A stretch of DNA of 64,000 nucleotides, taken from the NCBI RefSeq assembly GCF_017968885.1, contig NZ_CP072913.1:3146001-3210000 (forward strand), in the 5' to 3' direction. Both the position numbers and the translations under genes were made by a program. This DNA is from Pseudomonas sp. Tri1 (GTDB lineage Bacteria; Pseudomonadota; Gammaproteobacteria; Pseudomonadales; Pseudomonadaceae). Below the pieces are notes generated by a model that worked only from the letters and a program-made list of their open reading frames with translations, was not told the origin of the DNA and did not search any database. Below, piece by piece: positions 55,092-64,000 of this stretch (position 1 is its first letter; each line of letters opens with the position of its first letter).

Positions 55092-55306
55092 AAATCCTCC
55101 CTAATTAGTTCTATACGGATGGATACGGCAGCGTGCGGAAAATTCCATCGAATTGCCCAGACGGTCAAAAATCAGGCCAAGCAGCGTAGTCAAGTCGGTG
55201 CTCGCTGTCAGGAACCAAACCCGGTTAACCTTCTCCAAGGTGAGCTTCAGCTCCATGTGCCAGGGATCAATAGGCAAGGCAGTGTGGTATTAGATAAAGG
55301 CAAAAC

Positions 55307-56206
55307 ATGAAAAACATCGCCAGGGCGCTGGTTATCGCAGTCCTCGCCATCGGTGTGTCGGGATGCATCGGCCCGCCCATCGAACTGACCCCACAAACCG
55401 AGCAAAGCCTGCAGGCCCAACCCCCGATCCGATTTTTGCTGACCTTCGATGACGGCCCCAGTGCCTCGTCCTTCTGGAACCCGAGCCTGGAGGTGCTGGA
55501 TGCCCTTGCGCACAACCCAGTGCAGCCGGGGATCAAGGCGGTATTTTTTGTCCAGACCCGTGCGCTGCGAGCCGGCAACAGCGACATCGGCCGCTCGGTA
55601 ATGCACCGTGAGCAGCGCGAAGGTCATGTACTGGGTTTCCATACGGCGACTTACTGGCACACCAATCATCGCTTTTTGAGTCCGGACGAACTGGAGCAGT
55701 CACTGGTCAAGGGCGGGGGCGATATCGCCGCCATCACGGGGGCTGCGCCCAGTCTGGTGCGGCCGCCGTTCTGGAGCTACGACAGGCGCACCTTTGCCGC
55801 TTACCAGCGGCATGGCTTGCACGTATTGCTGACCGATCTGAGCGCTAACGACGGTAAGGTCTGGGGGATCACCGCCAGCCCGCGACGGCGAATCAACCTG
55901 ACGCGCCAGCTCTCCGAAGTGCGCGAACGCATCGCCGCCGGGCAGTTGCCTGCGGTTGACGGGGTGATCCCGGTGGTGGTCACCTTCCATGACCTCAACC
56001 GCTATACCGCCCGACACGCCCGGGAATACTTGCAAATCCTGCTCGACGCGGCCCGAGCCACGGGTGTGAGGACCGACGCCAAGCCCTTCTATGATGATCG
56101 TCAAGCGTTGGAGCGGGCGGCGATGGCACGCACCGTCAAGAACGCTGCCGAGCCGGTGCACTTGCCTGGTTTGTGGGATTGGTTGTGGGATTCGGATTCC
56201 CATTGA
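55307..56206 (+). CDS. Polysaccharide deacetylase (NodB/CE4) lipoprotein
   Basis: The 299-residue protein has lipobox VSGC (Cys20) and a NodB domain: motif 1 LLTFDDGPS (metal-binding Asp pair), a His region HTATYWHTNHRF in place of the usual HTxxH, RPPFWSYDRR (motif 3) and DLSANDGKVWG. It likely removes acetyl groups from an envelope polysaccharide. The altered motif 2 spacing leaves the metal ligands uncertain. Confidence 0.85.
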   Translation: MKNIARALVIAVLAIGVSGCIGPPIELTPQTEQSLQAQPPIRFLLTFDDGPSASSFWNPSLEVLDALAHNPVQPGIKAVFFVQTRALRAGNSDIGRSVMHREQREGHVLGFHTATYWHTNHRFLSPDELEQSLVKGGGDIAAITGAAPSLVRPPFWSYDRRTFAAYQRHGLHVLLTDLSANDGKVWGITASPRRRINLTRQLSEVRERIAAGQLPAVDGVIPVVVTFHDLNRYTARHAREYLQILLDAARATGVRTDAKPFYDDRQALERAAMARTVKNAAEPVHLPGLWDWLWDSDSH

Positions 56207-56318
56207 GGGGCTCAGGTCAGCGTCGCTGCTCAAGGTTGCGACGCTCGGTTGGCACCCTTGCGCGAACTGAGTGTAAGGTAGGTAGCGTAACCCTGGTTTG
56301 TCTCGAAAGGAGGTGACA

Positions 56319-56510
56319 ATGAGTACTGCGATGCTGACCAAAATGCATATCAACGGGTATGACGTGCTCAGCGTAAACAGCGGCCCATGGCGGGTCTGCA
56401 CTCAGGCCGATCGATTGGGCTCCTTTGCTTCCCGTGAGGAAGCACTGGCCTACGCCGCCGCATTGCCGGCCAGGAAAAAACACAGCGGCCAGACTGCGAC
56501 CGCCAAATAG
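56319..56510 (+). CDS. Small DUF2188-like protein
   Basis: A 63-residue protein preceded by an excellent ribosome site (AAGGAGGTGA). The core SGPWRVCTQADRLGSFASRE then EALAYAAALPARKK resembles the DUF2188 repeat (W-x-V ... F-x-s-x-x-E-A). Function unknown. Confidence 0.65.
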   Translation: MSTAMLTKMHINGYDVLSVNSGPWRVCTQADRLGSFASREEALAYAAALPARKKHSGQTATAK

Positions 56511-56534
56511 CGACGTCAAAAGGCGAGGGGAGTT

Positions 56535-56570
56535 GGCTGCGAACCGAGCCGTTTGGTTCGTTGCGCAGCC
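56535..56570. terminator. Hairpin between small gene and histidine kinase gene
   Basis: Nested stems GGCTGC / GCAGCC (56535-56540, 56565-56570) and GAACC / GGTTC (56541-56545, 56555-56559) lie between the convergent genes. It may terminate one or both; no long T-run. Confidence 0.55.
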
Positions 56571-56586
56571 GATTCCTTCATCTCTG

Positions 56587-58383
56587 TCAGGCGGGTGCCA
56601 GTTCCAGCGGAATTTCCAGGGTGAACAGCGCTCCCTGTCCAGGGCCGTCGCTATGGACATGAAGGTGGCCATTCATTTCAACCGCTGCCAAGGCGCAGCT
56701 GTGCAAGCCGAAGCCATGGCCGTCCTTGCGGGTCGTGAACCCGTGGTTGAAGATGCGGGCCAGGTTCTCGGGTGCAATGCCTTCGCCTCGATCCTTGACG
56801 CTGACGCACAGCGTCTTTTGATCGACGACCCGGATTCCCAGGATCATTTCCCGAGGATGATCGCTGACGTGCGACATCGCGAATTTGGCGTTACTGATGA
56901 GATTGATCAGGATCAACAGCAACCTGTGCTTGTCACCCATTATCATCGGGACGTCCTGATAGTCCTTGATGACGGTGACGTGGTGCCGGCTCAGCGCGCC
57001 CGAATTCATGCGTAGCGCGTCTTCGAACAGGTCACTGATGCTCAGTGCTTCGATCAGCCTGGCGGCTCCGGCATAGGTTTGCTGGGTGGTGACGATTTCC
57101 TTGATGTGGTCGATGCTCTTGGTCAGTTGCGCCAGTTCTTCGATAAGCAGCGTTTGCTCGGCGGCGATGGAGTCGACCAGTTCGTTGAAGTAGCGCGGCA
57201 ACAATTTGCCCTTTTCATCGCTGGTGATGAACTGGCCCAGGTCATCGGCGTGTTCATTCATCATTTTTACCGCTTTTCCAAGGCCCAGTGTCTTGCTGCT
57301 GCGCAACTTGCGGGTTACCAGGTCCGCGGAAATATTCACGCTGTTGAGCACATTTCCAACGTTGTGCAACACGTTCGTGGCGATCTCGGCCATGCCTGCC
57401 ATCCGTGCGGCGTCCACCAGTTCACGTTCGGCCTCTTTCAGTTCGCGAGTGCGTTCCTGCACGCGCTCCTCGAGCCGTTCATTGGACGATTGCAGCTCGT
57501 GGTTGATCTGGTTGATGACGGCATAGCTGCGAACCAGCCGCACCGCCAGGTAGATCATCAATAGCGCCATGAGGCTGGCACACACGCCCAGATAGACATG
57601 GTATTGACGGTCCGCGGCGGCCGTCCTGCGCTGTGTCTCGTTCAACAGCTCATTGATGCTGTCCAGCTCCTGGGCCACCGGAATCACACTGATGCGGTCA
57701 AGAAGGTCATTGACGATCGGTTGTTCCTCGATAATGGATCTGACGTGCTGCGCAAGGGCGATGAAGGGAGGTTGATCGGTCGCGGGTAGCTGGCCGATGT
57801 ATCGCTCCAGTTCACTGAGTTGGTTTTGCACCTCCTTGGCTTTGTCCGAGGTGACATACAATGCGTACTCCAGCGTCGTCAGTGCCAGCTCAAGCACGTT
57901 GGAAGACACCGTAAGGTGTTCCGCAGGGCTTATGACGGTCATCTCCTTGAGCAGTGTTTGAATGTCGTCTTCGATGATCGGCAGTGCGTCCAGGGCGGTG
58001 CGCAGCCTGGCGTTGTGTTGCTGGAATTGATCGACCAGTGCTGTCTTGTTCTTGACCGCATCTACATAGCCTTGGCGCCTGGACGCCCAGAGAGCCGCCA
58101 GGGGACCTGCGTTATTGAGCTGCTCCAGCTGCTCCCAGCGACTGCCTGCCTCTGGCGGTGGCGCCAGCGACAGGTTGTTATTGACGCCGATTTTTTTCCT
58201 CAGGATCTTCAGGCTCCAGTTGGCGTCGGCCTGTTTGAGCTGGCGAACGAAGTCCCGGGATTCGAAGTAAGTCGATGAGTCGTACGTATAGGATTTGATC
58301 AAAAAGAATATCAAGGCTGAAAACACAATCAGCGCAGCGGCCAGCAAAGCAGGCCATTTGTACTTCTTGATAATGTTGGTCAC
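56587..58383 (-). CDS. Membrane-bound sensor histidine kinase, HNVGN type
   Basis: The 598-residue kinase has membrane helices at about 10-30 and 263-284 enclosing a helical periplasmic sensor domain, a coiled coil (LEERVQERTRELKEAER) and an atypical phosphoacceptor box with His340 in VLHNVGNVLNS. The ATPase domain has NLISNAKFA (N box), DRGEGI, FNHGFTTRKDGHGFGLHSC. GTG start with GGAG upstream. No response regulator is adjacent, so it is an orphan here. 58384-58662 contains no gene. Confidence 0.9.
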   Translation of the reverse strand: MTNIIKKYKWPALLAAALIVFSALIFFLIKSYTYDSSTYFESRDFVRQLKQADANWSLKILRKKIGVNNNLSLAPPPEAGSRWEQLEQLNNAGPLAALWASRRQGYVDAVKNKTALVDQFQQHNARLRTALDALPIIEDDIQTLLKEMTVISPAEHLTVSSNVLELALTTLEYALYVTSDKAKEVQNQLSELERYIGQLPATDQPPFIALAQHVRSIIEEQPIVNDLLDRISVIPVAQELDSINELLNETQRRTAAADRQYHVYLGVCASLMALLMIYLAVRLVRSYAVINQINHELQSSNERLEERVQERTRELKEAERELVDAARMAGMAEIATNVLHNVGNVLNSVNISADLVTRKLRSSKTLGLGKAVKMMNEHADDLGQFITSDEKGKLLPRYFNELVDSIAAEQTLLIEELAQLTKSIDHIKEIVTTQQTYAGAARLIEALSISDLFEDALRMNSGALSRHHVTVIKDYQDVPMIMGDKHRLLLILINLISNAKFAMSHVSDHPREMILGIRVVDQKTLCVSVKDRGEGIAPENLARIFNHGFTTRKDGHGFGLHSCALAAVEMNGHLHVHSDGPGQGALFTLEIPLELAPA

Positions 58384-58662
58384 GCGATTCTCCTGTTCAG
58401 GGCGCCTGTCGAGGGTGTCGGTGAATGCCCGGGCGGGCGGGAAATGTCAGGGCGCGAGGTGAAAGGGAGAGCATTGAACCGTCGTAGCGATGTTTGCGTG
58501 GGTTTGCTTTTGCCTGGGTACACGTTGAGCTCCCTGCTAACGGTGAACGTCGGGGGTCGTCAGTGACGTGAGTGTAGCGTTAACGAGACAGGTCGATGTC
58601 ACTGGCCGTAAGGGCCGAGACGCTGGACGAGCGCGGCCAGGATTGACCGCGCTGGCAAGGGG

Positions 58663-59559
58663 TTACTGATTCTTGATGTCAATGAAGGGCAGGGCGCCGT
58701 TCGGCAGCACGGTGGTGGGTAATACGCCATTCCAGCGCTCGGCCTTGGTGAGTTCCACTAGGTTCTGGTTGCTGGCCAGGGCCTGGGCGCGTGCCTTGAT
58801 CGCCTCAGCCTCGGCTCTTCCGCGCAATTCGGTGGCCAGCGCATCTGCCTTGGCCTGGGCAACTTGCGAATCGGCTTCCGCCTGGGCCTGGGTGACACGA
58901 ATCTGGGCTTGAACCTGCTCGGTCGCCAGTTGCTGCTCGCGGGTCTTGACCTGCACTTCGGCGGCCATGCGCGCTTCGATGGCCTTTTCATAAGCGTCAC
59001 TGAAGTCGATGTTTTCGACCTGGACGCTGTCGATGATCACCGGCCCGGTAATCGTCGCCTTGATTGCGGTCGAAATATCGTTGACCAGTTGCACGCGGTT
59101 CTGCACGGCAGCCACGGCGTTGAACTTGCCGAATACGTTCTCTACCTGTGTCGGCACTTGGCGGCTGATCATCCGGTCGCGGATACCCTCAAGGTCCTTG
59201 AACTGGGTGTAGACCTTCGCCACATCGGACGGCGCGATGTGCCAGGACACCGACACCTTGAGCTGCGCGGACTGTTGGTCCTTGCTGTAGGCCTGCAGGT
59301 CCTCATAAGCGGTGACCTGGCTTTGCACGCTGATCAGGCGTACCGACTCGATAAACGGGGTCTTGAACGACAGTCCCGGCTCTACCACCCCGACCAGCGC
59401 ACCGTTGCGCAACAGCACGCCACGCTCGGTTTCATCGACCGTATACCAACTGCCAAAGAAGACGCACAACAGGACGACGCCTACGATTGCCGCAACGAGA
59501 GAACCGATGGTTTTACTGGTCACTTTTCTTTCCTTGAGTGTAGGGGTGGGTTTTGCCAT
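58663..59559 (-). CDS. SPFH/prohibitin-family membrane protein
   Basis: The 298-residue protein has one N-terminal membrane helix (about 20-42), the SPFH/Band 7 domain (DETERGVLLRNGALVGVVEPG, cited by its ends; NIDFSDAYEKAIEARMAAEV) and an alanine/glutamine-rich coiled coil (ATEQVQAQIRVTQAQAEADS). HflC/prohibitin-like proteins organise membrane microdomains and proteases. It stands alone without an HflK partner. Confidence 0.88.
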   Translation of the reverse strand: MAKPTPTLKERKVTSKTIGSLVAAIVGVVLLCVFFGSWYTVDETERGVLLRNGALVGVVEPGLSFKTPFIESVRLISVQSQVTAYEDLQAYSKDQQSAQLKVSVSWHIAPSDVAKVYTQFKDLEGIRDRMISRQVPTQVENVFGKFNAVAAVQNRVQLVNDISTAIKATITGPVIIDSVQVENIDFSDAYEKAIEARMAAEVQVKTREQQLATEQVQAQIRVTQAQAEADSQVAQAKADALATELRGRAEAEAIKARAQALASNQNLVELTKAERWNGVLPTTVLPNGALPFIDIKNQ

Positions 59560-59614
59560 AACGGTGTGTCAATCCTGAAAAACCGAAGCAGGGATTCTGA
59601 ATGCCAGACACGAA

Positions 59615-59640
59615 AAAGCCCTGAATAATCAGGGCTTTAA
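59615..59640 (-). terminator. Terminator of tRNA-Ser
   Basis: Stem AAAGCCCTGA / TCAGGGCTTT (59615-59624 with 59629-59638) with a 4-nt loop; on the minus strand it ends in a T-run, 12 bp after the tRNA. Confidence 0.88.
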
Positions 59641-59650
59641 CGTAAGAATA

Positions 59651-59738
59651 TGGCGGAGGCGATGGGATTCGAACTCATGGACCTGTTACAGTCGACGGTT
59701 TTCAAGACCGTTGCCTTAAACCACTCGGCCACACCTCC
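59651..59738 (-). tRNA. tRNA-Ser (TGA)
   Basis: An 88-nt class II tRNA on the minus strand: acceptor GGAGGTG / CGCCTCC, anticodon loop CTTGAAA (anticodon TGA), long variable arm, T-arm GAGTTCGAATCCC and encoded CCA. Confidence 0.96.
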
Positions 59739-59862
59739 GTATTGCGTTGCGGGCGCCATAATACCCGAATGAAACACACTGTCAAACTCTCTACGTAGCT
59801 TGTTACAGAGCGTCTGTTATGATCCTTGCCACTGAATGTTTCAAAACCGGAGGAGTGTCGCC

Positions 59863-60534
59863 ATGCGCGAACAGGATTACGCAGTGAACAACAGCGTGCA
59901 GGCTGAGCAGCTAGAGGTTAGCCGCGTCCTGCGCAACACTTATGGCCTGCTGGCCCTCACGCTCGCTTTCAGCGGTGTGATGGCCTACGTCGCACAACAG
60001 ATGCGGGTGGGTTACCCGAACGTCTTTGTCGTGCTGATCGGTTTCTATGGTCTTTTCTTCCTCACCAACAAGCTTCGTGATTCGGCCTGGGGCCTGGTAT
60101 CGGCTTTCGCCCTGACCGGTTTCATGGGCTTCCTGCTCGGCCCGATCCTCAATCGTTACCTGCAGATGCAGGGCGGCGCCGAAGTGGTCAGCTCGGCTTT
60201 TGCCATGACTGCGCTGGTGTTCGGTGGGCTGTCGGCCTACGTGCTGATCTCCCGCAAGGACATGAGCTTCCTGGGCGGCTTCATCACCGCTGGTTTCTTC
60301 GTGTTGATGGGAGCAGTGCTGGCCAGCTTCTTCTTCCAGATCAGCGGCCTGCAACTGGCGATCAGCGCGGGCTTCGTGCTGTTCTCGTCGGTCTGCATCC
60401 TGTACCAGACCAGCGCTATCATCCACGGCGGCGAGCGCAACTACATCATGGCGACCATCAGCCTGTATGTGTCGATCTACAACCTGTTTGTCAGCCTGTT
60501 GCAACTGTTCGGCCTGATGGGCCGCGACGACTGA
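59863..60534 (+). CDS. Bax inhibitor-1/YccA family membrane protein
   Basis: The 223-residue protein has seven hydrophobic segments and BI-1 motifs (VLRNTYGLLALTLAFSG, YETSAI-like YQTSAIIHGGERNYI near the end). E. coli YccA modulates FtsH; calcium-leak activity is known for other members. GGAGGAG precedes ATG 59863. Confidence 0.93.
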   Translation: MREQDYAVNNSVQAEQLEVSRVLRNTYGLLALTLAFSGVMAYVAQQMRVGYPNVFVVLIGFYGLFFLTNKLRDSAWGLVSAFALTGFMGFLLGPILNRYLQMQGGAEVVSSAFAMTALVFGGLSAYVLISRKDMSFLGGFITAGFFVLMGAVLASFFFQISGLQLAISAGFVLFSSVCILYQTSAIIHGGERNYIMATISLYVSIYNLFVSLLQLFGLMGRDD

Positions 60535-60552
60535 TTGCATTCGTGATGAGCG

Positions 60553-60580
60553 AAAAGCCCGCTTCGGCGGGCTTTTTTTC
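60553..60580 (+). terminator. Terminator of the BI-1 family gene
   Basis: Stem AAAAGCCCGC / GCGGGCTTTT with a TTCG tetraloop and a run of T, 18 bp after the stop. Confidence 0.95.
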
Positions 60581-60934
60581 GTCCACGGTTTGAGGTTATG
60601 GCCAATGGCCCGCAAAAAGCCTTAAACGTGATGGCACCTTTGAATAAATGATCTACACCTATGGCTAGGGACTACATTGCCAGGGGCGGCATGAAGTGGA
60701 TCGATCAGCGACTGCGCGAAGTCTCGCCACAACCTCCGAATATCGTTCGCATTGGGCTCTCAAGCCAGGTCTGGTCGTGCCCGATTCCTGGGCTCAAGGA
60801 GGTGGGACACATCACTGAGCGTGGACCGTGAGCAGGTACGGGCATGGTGCCCAAGCCTGATAACAGAAGGAGGCCCTGCGCATCGTTCAACTATTCGATG
60901 GGACGGCAGGCGTTCTCCCTATAAGGAGATATCG
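60581..60934. other. Gene-free leader region
   Basis: About 350 bp before the mono-haem protein gene. An open frame continues upstream from 60935 to 60752 but has no ribosome site or signal peptide. The promoter of the downstream gene should be here; I see no clear box. Confidence 0.4.
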
Positions 60935-62284
60935 ATGAACCAGCCCCAAGGAAAGATCGCTGCATTACTGACCCTGACAGGCGCGTTGACCATGGCGGGC
61001 GCCCAAGCGGGCACCTTCCCTGATTTCGGCTACAGGCCACCCAAGAGTGCTTATTCCGGTCCATTGTTCCGACTCAGCCAAGACTATCCCACCGTGGCCC
61101 CGGGCCCTTCTTCGATGCCGGCATTCTTCAAGCATCTGCCCACCAAGTTCAGCAATGATTTCGAGACCTGGCGTTCCTATATGAACGAGGTCAAGGCTTA
61201 TTGCCTGGAAGGCAATACGGAGATCGGCTGGGATGTACAGAAAAACAAGGTCCGCCAGTGGTATCACATGCCATGGCAACACTATGGCCCCAATGGCCGT
61301 GAAGGTATCCGCGGGCTCACCAAGGAAGCACCGATCAAGCCATTGCAACTGGCGAGCACTCAAAAAGGCAGCGGCCAGACCTACGCAGTAGGTATCTATA
61401 ACGATATAGGGGGCTACACCATTGGTCAGGTCTGGAAAGACCCGCAAAACCCTGACCCCAGCTACACCTCACAACCCAAGGGTTTTCCCAATGGTACCGT
61501 CGTCTGCAAGGCGCTGTTTGCCGATATAGACGTCACTACGGTGCCATTCCTGGCCAATCCATTGCTCTGGAATGCCTACACCACCAAGACGTTCACCTCG
61601 ACAGAACGCGCGGTGACCAAAGTCGCGCTGATTCAGATGGACATCGCCGTGCGCGACACCCGCGTGAGCGACACTGGCTGGCTGTTCGGGACGTTTCAAT
61701 ACAACGGTGCCGTGACCGGTAAAGCGAACTGGAACAATCTGGTGCCTGTAGGGATTATGTGGGGCAACGATCCGAAAGAGATCGGCGACACGTTCACCAA
61801 CCCGACACCCACCGAAACCAAGATCAACCCTGCGCTCAAGCAGACAGCCATCAACGCTAACACCAAAGAGCTGCCACCGACCCATCTGGGTTGGAACGGG
61901 CGCCTCAACGGTCCGGTGGACAATCCCCAGGCTTCTTGCCTGAGTTGCCACATGACCGCCGAGTACCAGCAACTGGCGCTGATGAACCCGACCTTCCAAG
62001 CCAACCCGCCACCTGTGGGAGGTGAGGAGTGGATGAAATGGTTCCAGAATATTCCGGCCGGACAGCCCTTTACCCCTGGCACGCGAAGCACCGACTACAG
62101 CCTGCAATTGTCCGGTGCCCTGGCTAATTTCTATGACTGGAAATGCAACCACAGTGGTGTCTATGCCGACGGCCTGAACGCTTGCGCCAAAATACAGCCT
62201 CTTAACCTGATGAAGGCGAGCAATGCGCCTGAGCAAGAGGTGCACAAAGTACAACGCAGCCCTGAACCGGGAGATCTCCAGTAA
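60935..62284 (+). CDS. Secreted protein with a single CxxCH haem-c motif
   Basis: The 449-residue protein has a signal peptide (ALLTLTGALTMAGAQAG), a long non-haem part and one CLSCH motif at about residue 345, the only c-type haem site. AAGGAG lies 6-7 nt before ATG 60935. The mature part is aromatic-rich (WYHMPWQHYGPNGREG). It is an exported mono-haem protein of a family I cannot name; a periplasmic electron-transfer or sensor role is possible. Confidence 0.75.
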   Translation: MNQPQGKIAALLTLTGALTMAGAQAGTFPDFGYRPPKSAYSGPLFRLSQDYPTVAPGPSSMPAFFKHLPTKFSNDFETWRSYMNEVKAYCLEGNTEIGWDVQKNKVRQWYHMPWQHYGPNGREGIRGLTKEAPIKPLQLASTQKGSGQTYAVGIYNDIGGYTIGQVWKDPQNPDPSYTSQPKGFPNGTVVCKALFADIDVTTVPFLANPLLWNAYTTKTFTSTERAVTKVALIQMDIAVRDTRVSDTGWLFGTFQYNGAVTGKANWNNLVPVGIMWGNDPKEIGDTFTNPTPTETKINPALKQTAINANTKELPPTHLGWNGRLNGPVDNPQASCLSCHMTAEYQQLALMNPTFQANPPPVGGEEWMKWFQNIPAGQPFTPGTRSTDYSLQLSGALANFYDWKCNHSGVYADGLNACAKIQPLNLMKASNAPEQEVHKVQRSPEPGDLQ

Positions 62285-62305
62285 CGTGCCCTCCGGCCTC
62301 GGACA

Positions 62306-62764
62306 CTAGCCGAGGCCGGTTCCAACTCGCGCCATCGGTGGCAAGCGCCGCTTGACCGGTGTCTTCTTGACGATAGCCGTATTGGTCTCGGCCAGCACAT
62401 TGAGCTTGTCCAGCAGCGTGTCCAGCTGTTCCATCGAGCGCACATGCAGCCGGGCAATGAAGCAGTCTTCGCCGGTCACCTTGTCGCATTCGGTGAATTC
62501 AGCAATGGCCTGGATCTGCCGCTCCACTTCCTGCAACTGCCCCGGCAGCGGGCGAATACGCACAATGGCCTGCAGTTGATAGCCGAAGCACTTGGGGTCC
62601 ACCTCAACGGTATAGCCCCTGAGCACGCCACGTTCTTCGAGCCGGCGAAGTCGCTCGGCGACGCTGGGAGCCGATAGGCCGCTGAGGTTTGCCAGGGCCT
62701 TGAGGGAGCGTCGGGAGTCTTCCATCAAGGCGCTGATAAGGATCTGGTCGATGTCGTCAGTCAT
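62306..62764 (-). CDS. Lrp/AsnC-family transcriptional regulator
   Basis: The 152-residue regulator has a helix-turn-helix (ILISALMEDSRRSLKALANL, APSVAERLRRLEERGVLRGY) and the RAM effector domain (GYQLQAIVRIRPLPGQL). It is divergent from the EamA exporter gene, so it probably controls that gene in response to an amino acid. Confidence 0.94.
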   Translation of the reverse strand: MTDDIDQILISALMEDSRRSLKALANLSGLSAPSVAERLRRLEERGVLRGYTVEVDPKCFGYQLQAIVRIRPLPGQLQEVERQIQAIAEFTECDKVTGEDCFIARLHVRSMEQLDTLLDKLNVLAETNTAIVKKTPVKRRLPPMARVGTGLG

Positions 62765-62900
62765 TTTTCAGCTCCGTTAGGCGAATGCTCGAAGTTGCCT
62801 TGATAAAAAAGGTTGAACGCCAGTTTAGCCTTTTTCAAACCATGGAGAAGCCCCCAGTCGGCTCGGCATACTGTGCCTCACTTGCTGAAGGAGCCTGAAG

Positions 62901-63794
62901 ATGGACAAGACCCTACGCCGCGGTTCGCTCGAAATGACTGCCGCCATGCTGATTTCCGGAACCATAGGCTGGTTCGTGCTGGTCTCGGGCCTGCCGGTGC
63001 TGGATGTGGTGTTCTGGCGCTGCGTGTTTGGTGCCGCTACTTTGCTGCTGATTTGCGCCGGTTTCGGCTTCTTGCGTCCAGGCATCCTGACACGCACCAC
63101 GTTCCTGCTGGCTGTGCTCAGTGGGGTGGCGATTGTCGGTAACTGGGTGTTGTTGTTCGCCTCTTACTCCCGCGCCTCGATTGCCATCGGTACGGCGGTG
63201 TATAACGTCCAGCCGTTCATGTTGGTCGGGTTGGCGGCGCTGTTCCTGGGGGAAAAGATCACCGCGCAAAAACTGTTCTGGCTGGCAGTGTCGTTCCTCG
63301 GAATGCTGGCAATCGTCAGTGCCCACGGCGAACAAGGGCAGGGGGGCGGCGACTATCTGCTAGGCATCGCGTTGGCGCTGGGTGCGGCGTTGCTGTACGC
63401 CATCGCGGCGTTGATCATCAAGCGCCTGACCGGCACGCCGCCGCATCTGATCGCGCTGATTCAGGTCAGTACCGGCGTCTTGCTGTTGGCGCCCTGGGCG
63501 AACTTCTCAGCGTTGCCGCAACACGCCGAGGCGTGGGCCAGCCTGCTGACCCTGGGCATGGTTCATACCGGTGTGATGTACGTGTTGTTGTACAGCGCGA
63601 TTCAACGCTTGCCGACGGCGGTCACCGGCGCGCTGTCGTTCATCTATCCGATTGCGGCGATCTTCGTCGACTGGTTTGCCTTCGGCCATTGCCTCGAACC
63701 GCTGCAATGGCTGGGTGTGGCGGCGATCCTGTTGGCGGCCGCAGGCATGCAACAGGGCTGGGGCATCAAGTTGCGCCGCCCAGCCCTGTCATGA
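62901..63794 (+). CDS. EamA/DMT-family transporter
   Basis: The 297-residue membrane protein has ten hydrophobic segments in two EamA repeats (NVQPFMLVGLAALFLGEKIT in the first, TAVTGALSFIYPIAAIFVDW in the second). Likely exports an amino acid or metabolite under control of the divergent Lrp-type regulator. GAAGGAG precedes the ATG. Confidence 0.92.
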   Translation: MDKTLRRGSLEMTAAMLISGTIGWFVLVSGLPVLDVVFWRCVFGAATLLLICAGFGFLRPGILTRTTFLLAVLSGVAIVGNWVLLFASYSRASIAIGTAVYNVQPFMLVGLAALFLGEKITAQKLFWLAVSFLGMLAIVSAHGEQGQGGGDYLLGIALALGAALLYAIAALIIKRLTGTPPHLIALIQVSTGVLLLAPWANFSALPQHAEAWASLLTLGMVHTGVMYVLLYSAIQRLPTAVTGALSFIYPIAAIFVDWFAFGHCLEPLQWLGVAAILLAAAGMQQGWGIKLRRPALS

Positions 63795-63812
63795 CCCAAC
63801 GTTCGACGCGGT

Positions 63813-64000
63813 TCAGAAGATGTAGTCGGTGGTCAGGAAGTTCGAGTCTCGCTCACGGATGATGTCGCTGATCAGCGCCTTGTTGTTGTCCTGGAACTTG
63901 GTCGCCACCAGTGTGCGGATCGAAAAAGTGCGCAGGGCATCGTGTACGGACAAGGTGCCCTCGGCGGAGTTTTTCCGGCCGTTGAACGGGAAGGTGTCCG
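63813..64000 (-). CDS. NADP-dependent aldehyde dehydrogenase, C-terminal end (5' part outside window)
   Basis: The last 62 codons of a minus-strand gene that continues past the right edge. The residues DTFPFNGRKNSAEGTLSV, HDALRTFSIRTLVA and the terminal FLTTDYIF are typical of the GAPN-like (NADP-dependent glyceraldehyde-3-phosphate dehydrogenase) branch of the aldehyde dehydrogenase superfamily. The catalytic Cys is not in the window. Confidence 0.8.
   Translation of the reverse strand, partial: DTFPFNGRKNSAEGTLSVHDALRTFSIRTLVATKFQDNNKALISDIIRERDSNFLTTDYIF

Overview
The window reads as a chromosomal segment of a Pseudomonas species, most likely of the P. fluorescens complex. The evidence is high-GC coding sequence with ATGA gene overlaps, pseudomonad REP palindromes (core around GCGAGCnnGCTCGC), a complete muxABC-opmB efflux operon, and a ten-gene block (17803-28068) whose content and order match what I recall of P. 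aeruginosa PA0691-PA0701. No species can be named from the sequence alone.

Region 1 (1-12240, all + strand) is a probable specialised-metabolite cluster. It holds the end of a thiamine-diphosphate enzyme and a fusion of an acyl-ACP-reductase-like domain with a class III aminotransferase. A terminator follows, then a complete sulfur-carrier module closely resembling mycobacterial MoeZ / Mec+ / CysO. A family III CoA transferase, an acyl-adenylating ligase, an acyl-CoA dehydrogenase, an MFS exporter and a GH88-like protein complete it. The logic suggests activation of a carboxylate, sulfur transfer to a thiocarboxylate, oxidation, reductive amination and export. The product is unknown to me.

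Region 2 (12728-15885) is the common ATP-grasp / alpha-E / transglutaminase-like operon. Region 3 (15900-17640) is an IS110-family element inserted precisely in a REP sequence at a CT core, next to four tandem 136-bp REP-pair units. The non-coding left end of the element folds into two bulged hairpins. The first carries guide segments matching both sides of the REP target, as expected for a bridge RNA.

Region 4 (17803-28068) is a two-partner-secretion-like operon: phdA-like, pdtB-like TpsB, an ExbB fused to DUF2341/LamG domains, ExbD, a TonB-like protein, a porin, a coiled-coil protein, a YbjN-domain protein, a PpiC isomerase and a LysR regulator. The expected large TpsA exoprotein gene is absent upstream. 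Region 5 (28248-41836) holds a GNAT enzyme, two hypothetical proteins, thiol peroxidase, the tandem RND pump muxABC-opmB, a dienoyl-CoA isomerase-like crotonase and NudC.

Region 6 (41804-51159, minus strand) encodes a TauE/SafE permease and a full iron-chelate uptake locus: Fur-box-controlled ECF sigma, FecR-type regulator, TonB-dependent receptor, FecB/FecCD/FecE-type ABC transporter and an MFS protein. Region 7 (51442-64000) is mixed housekeeping and small genes: tRNA-Cys, tRNA-Leu and tRNA-Ser, a Nudix hydrolase, several small pseudomonad proteins, a polysaccharide deacetylase lipoprotein, an orphan histidine kinase, an SPFH protein, a BI-1 family protein, a mono-haem secreted protein, an Lrp regulator with a divergent EamA exporter, and the 3' end of an aldehyde dehydrogenase.
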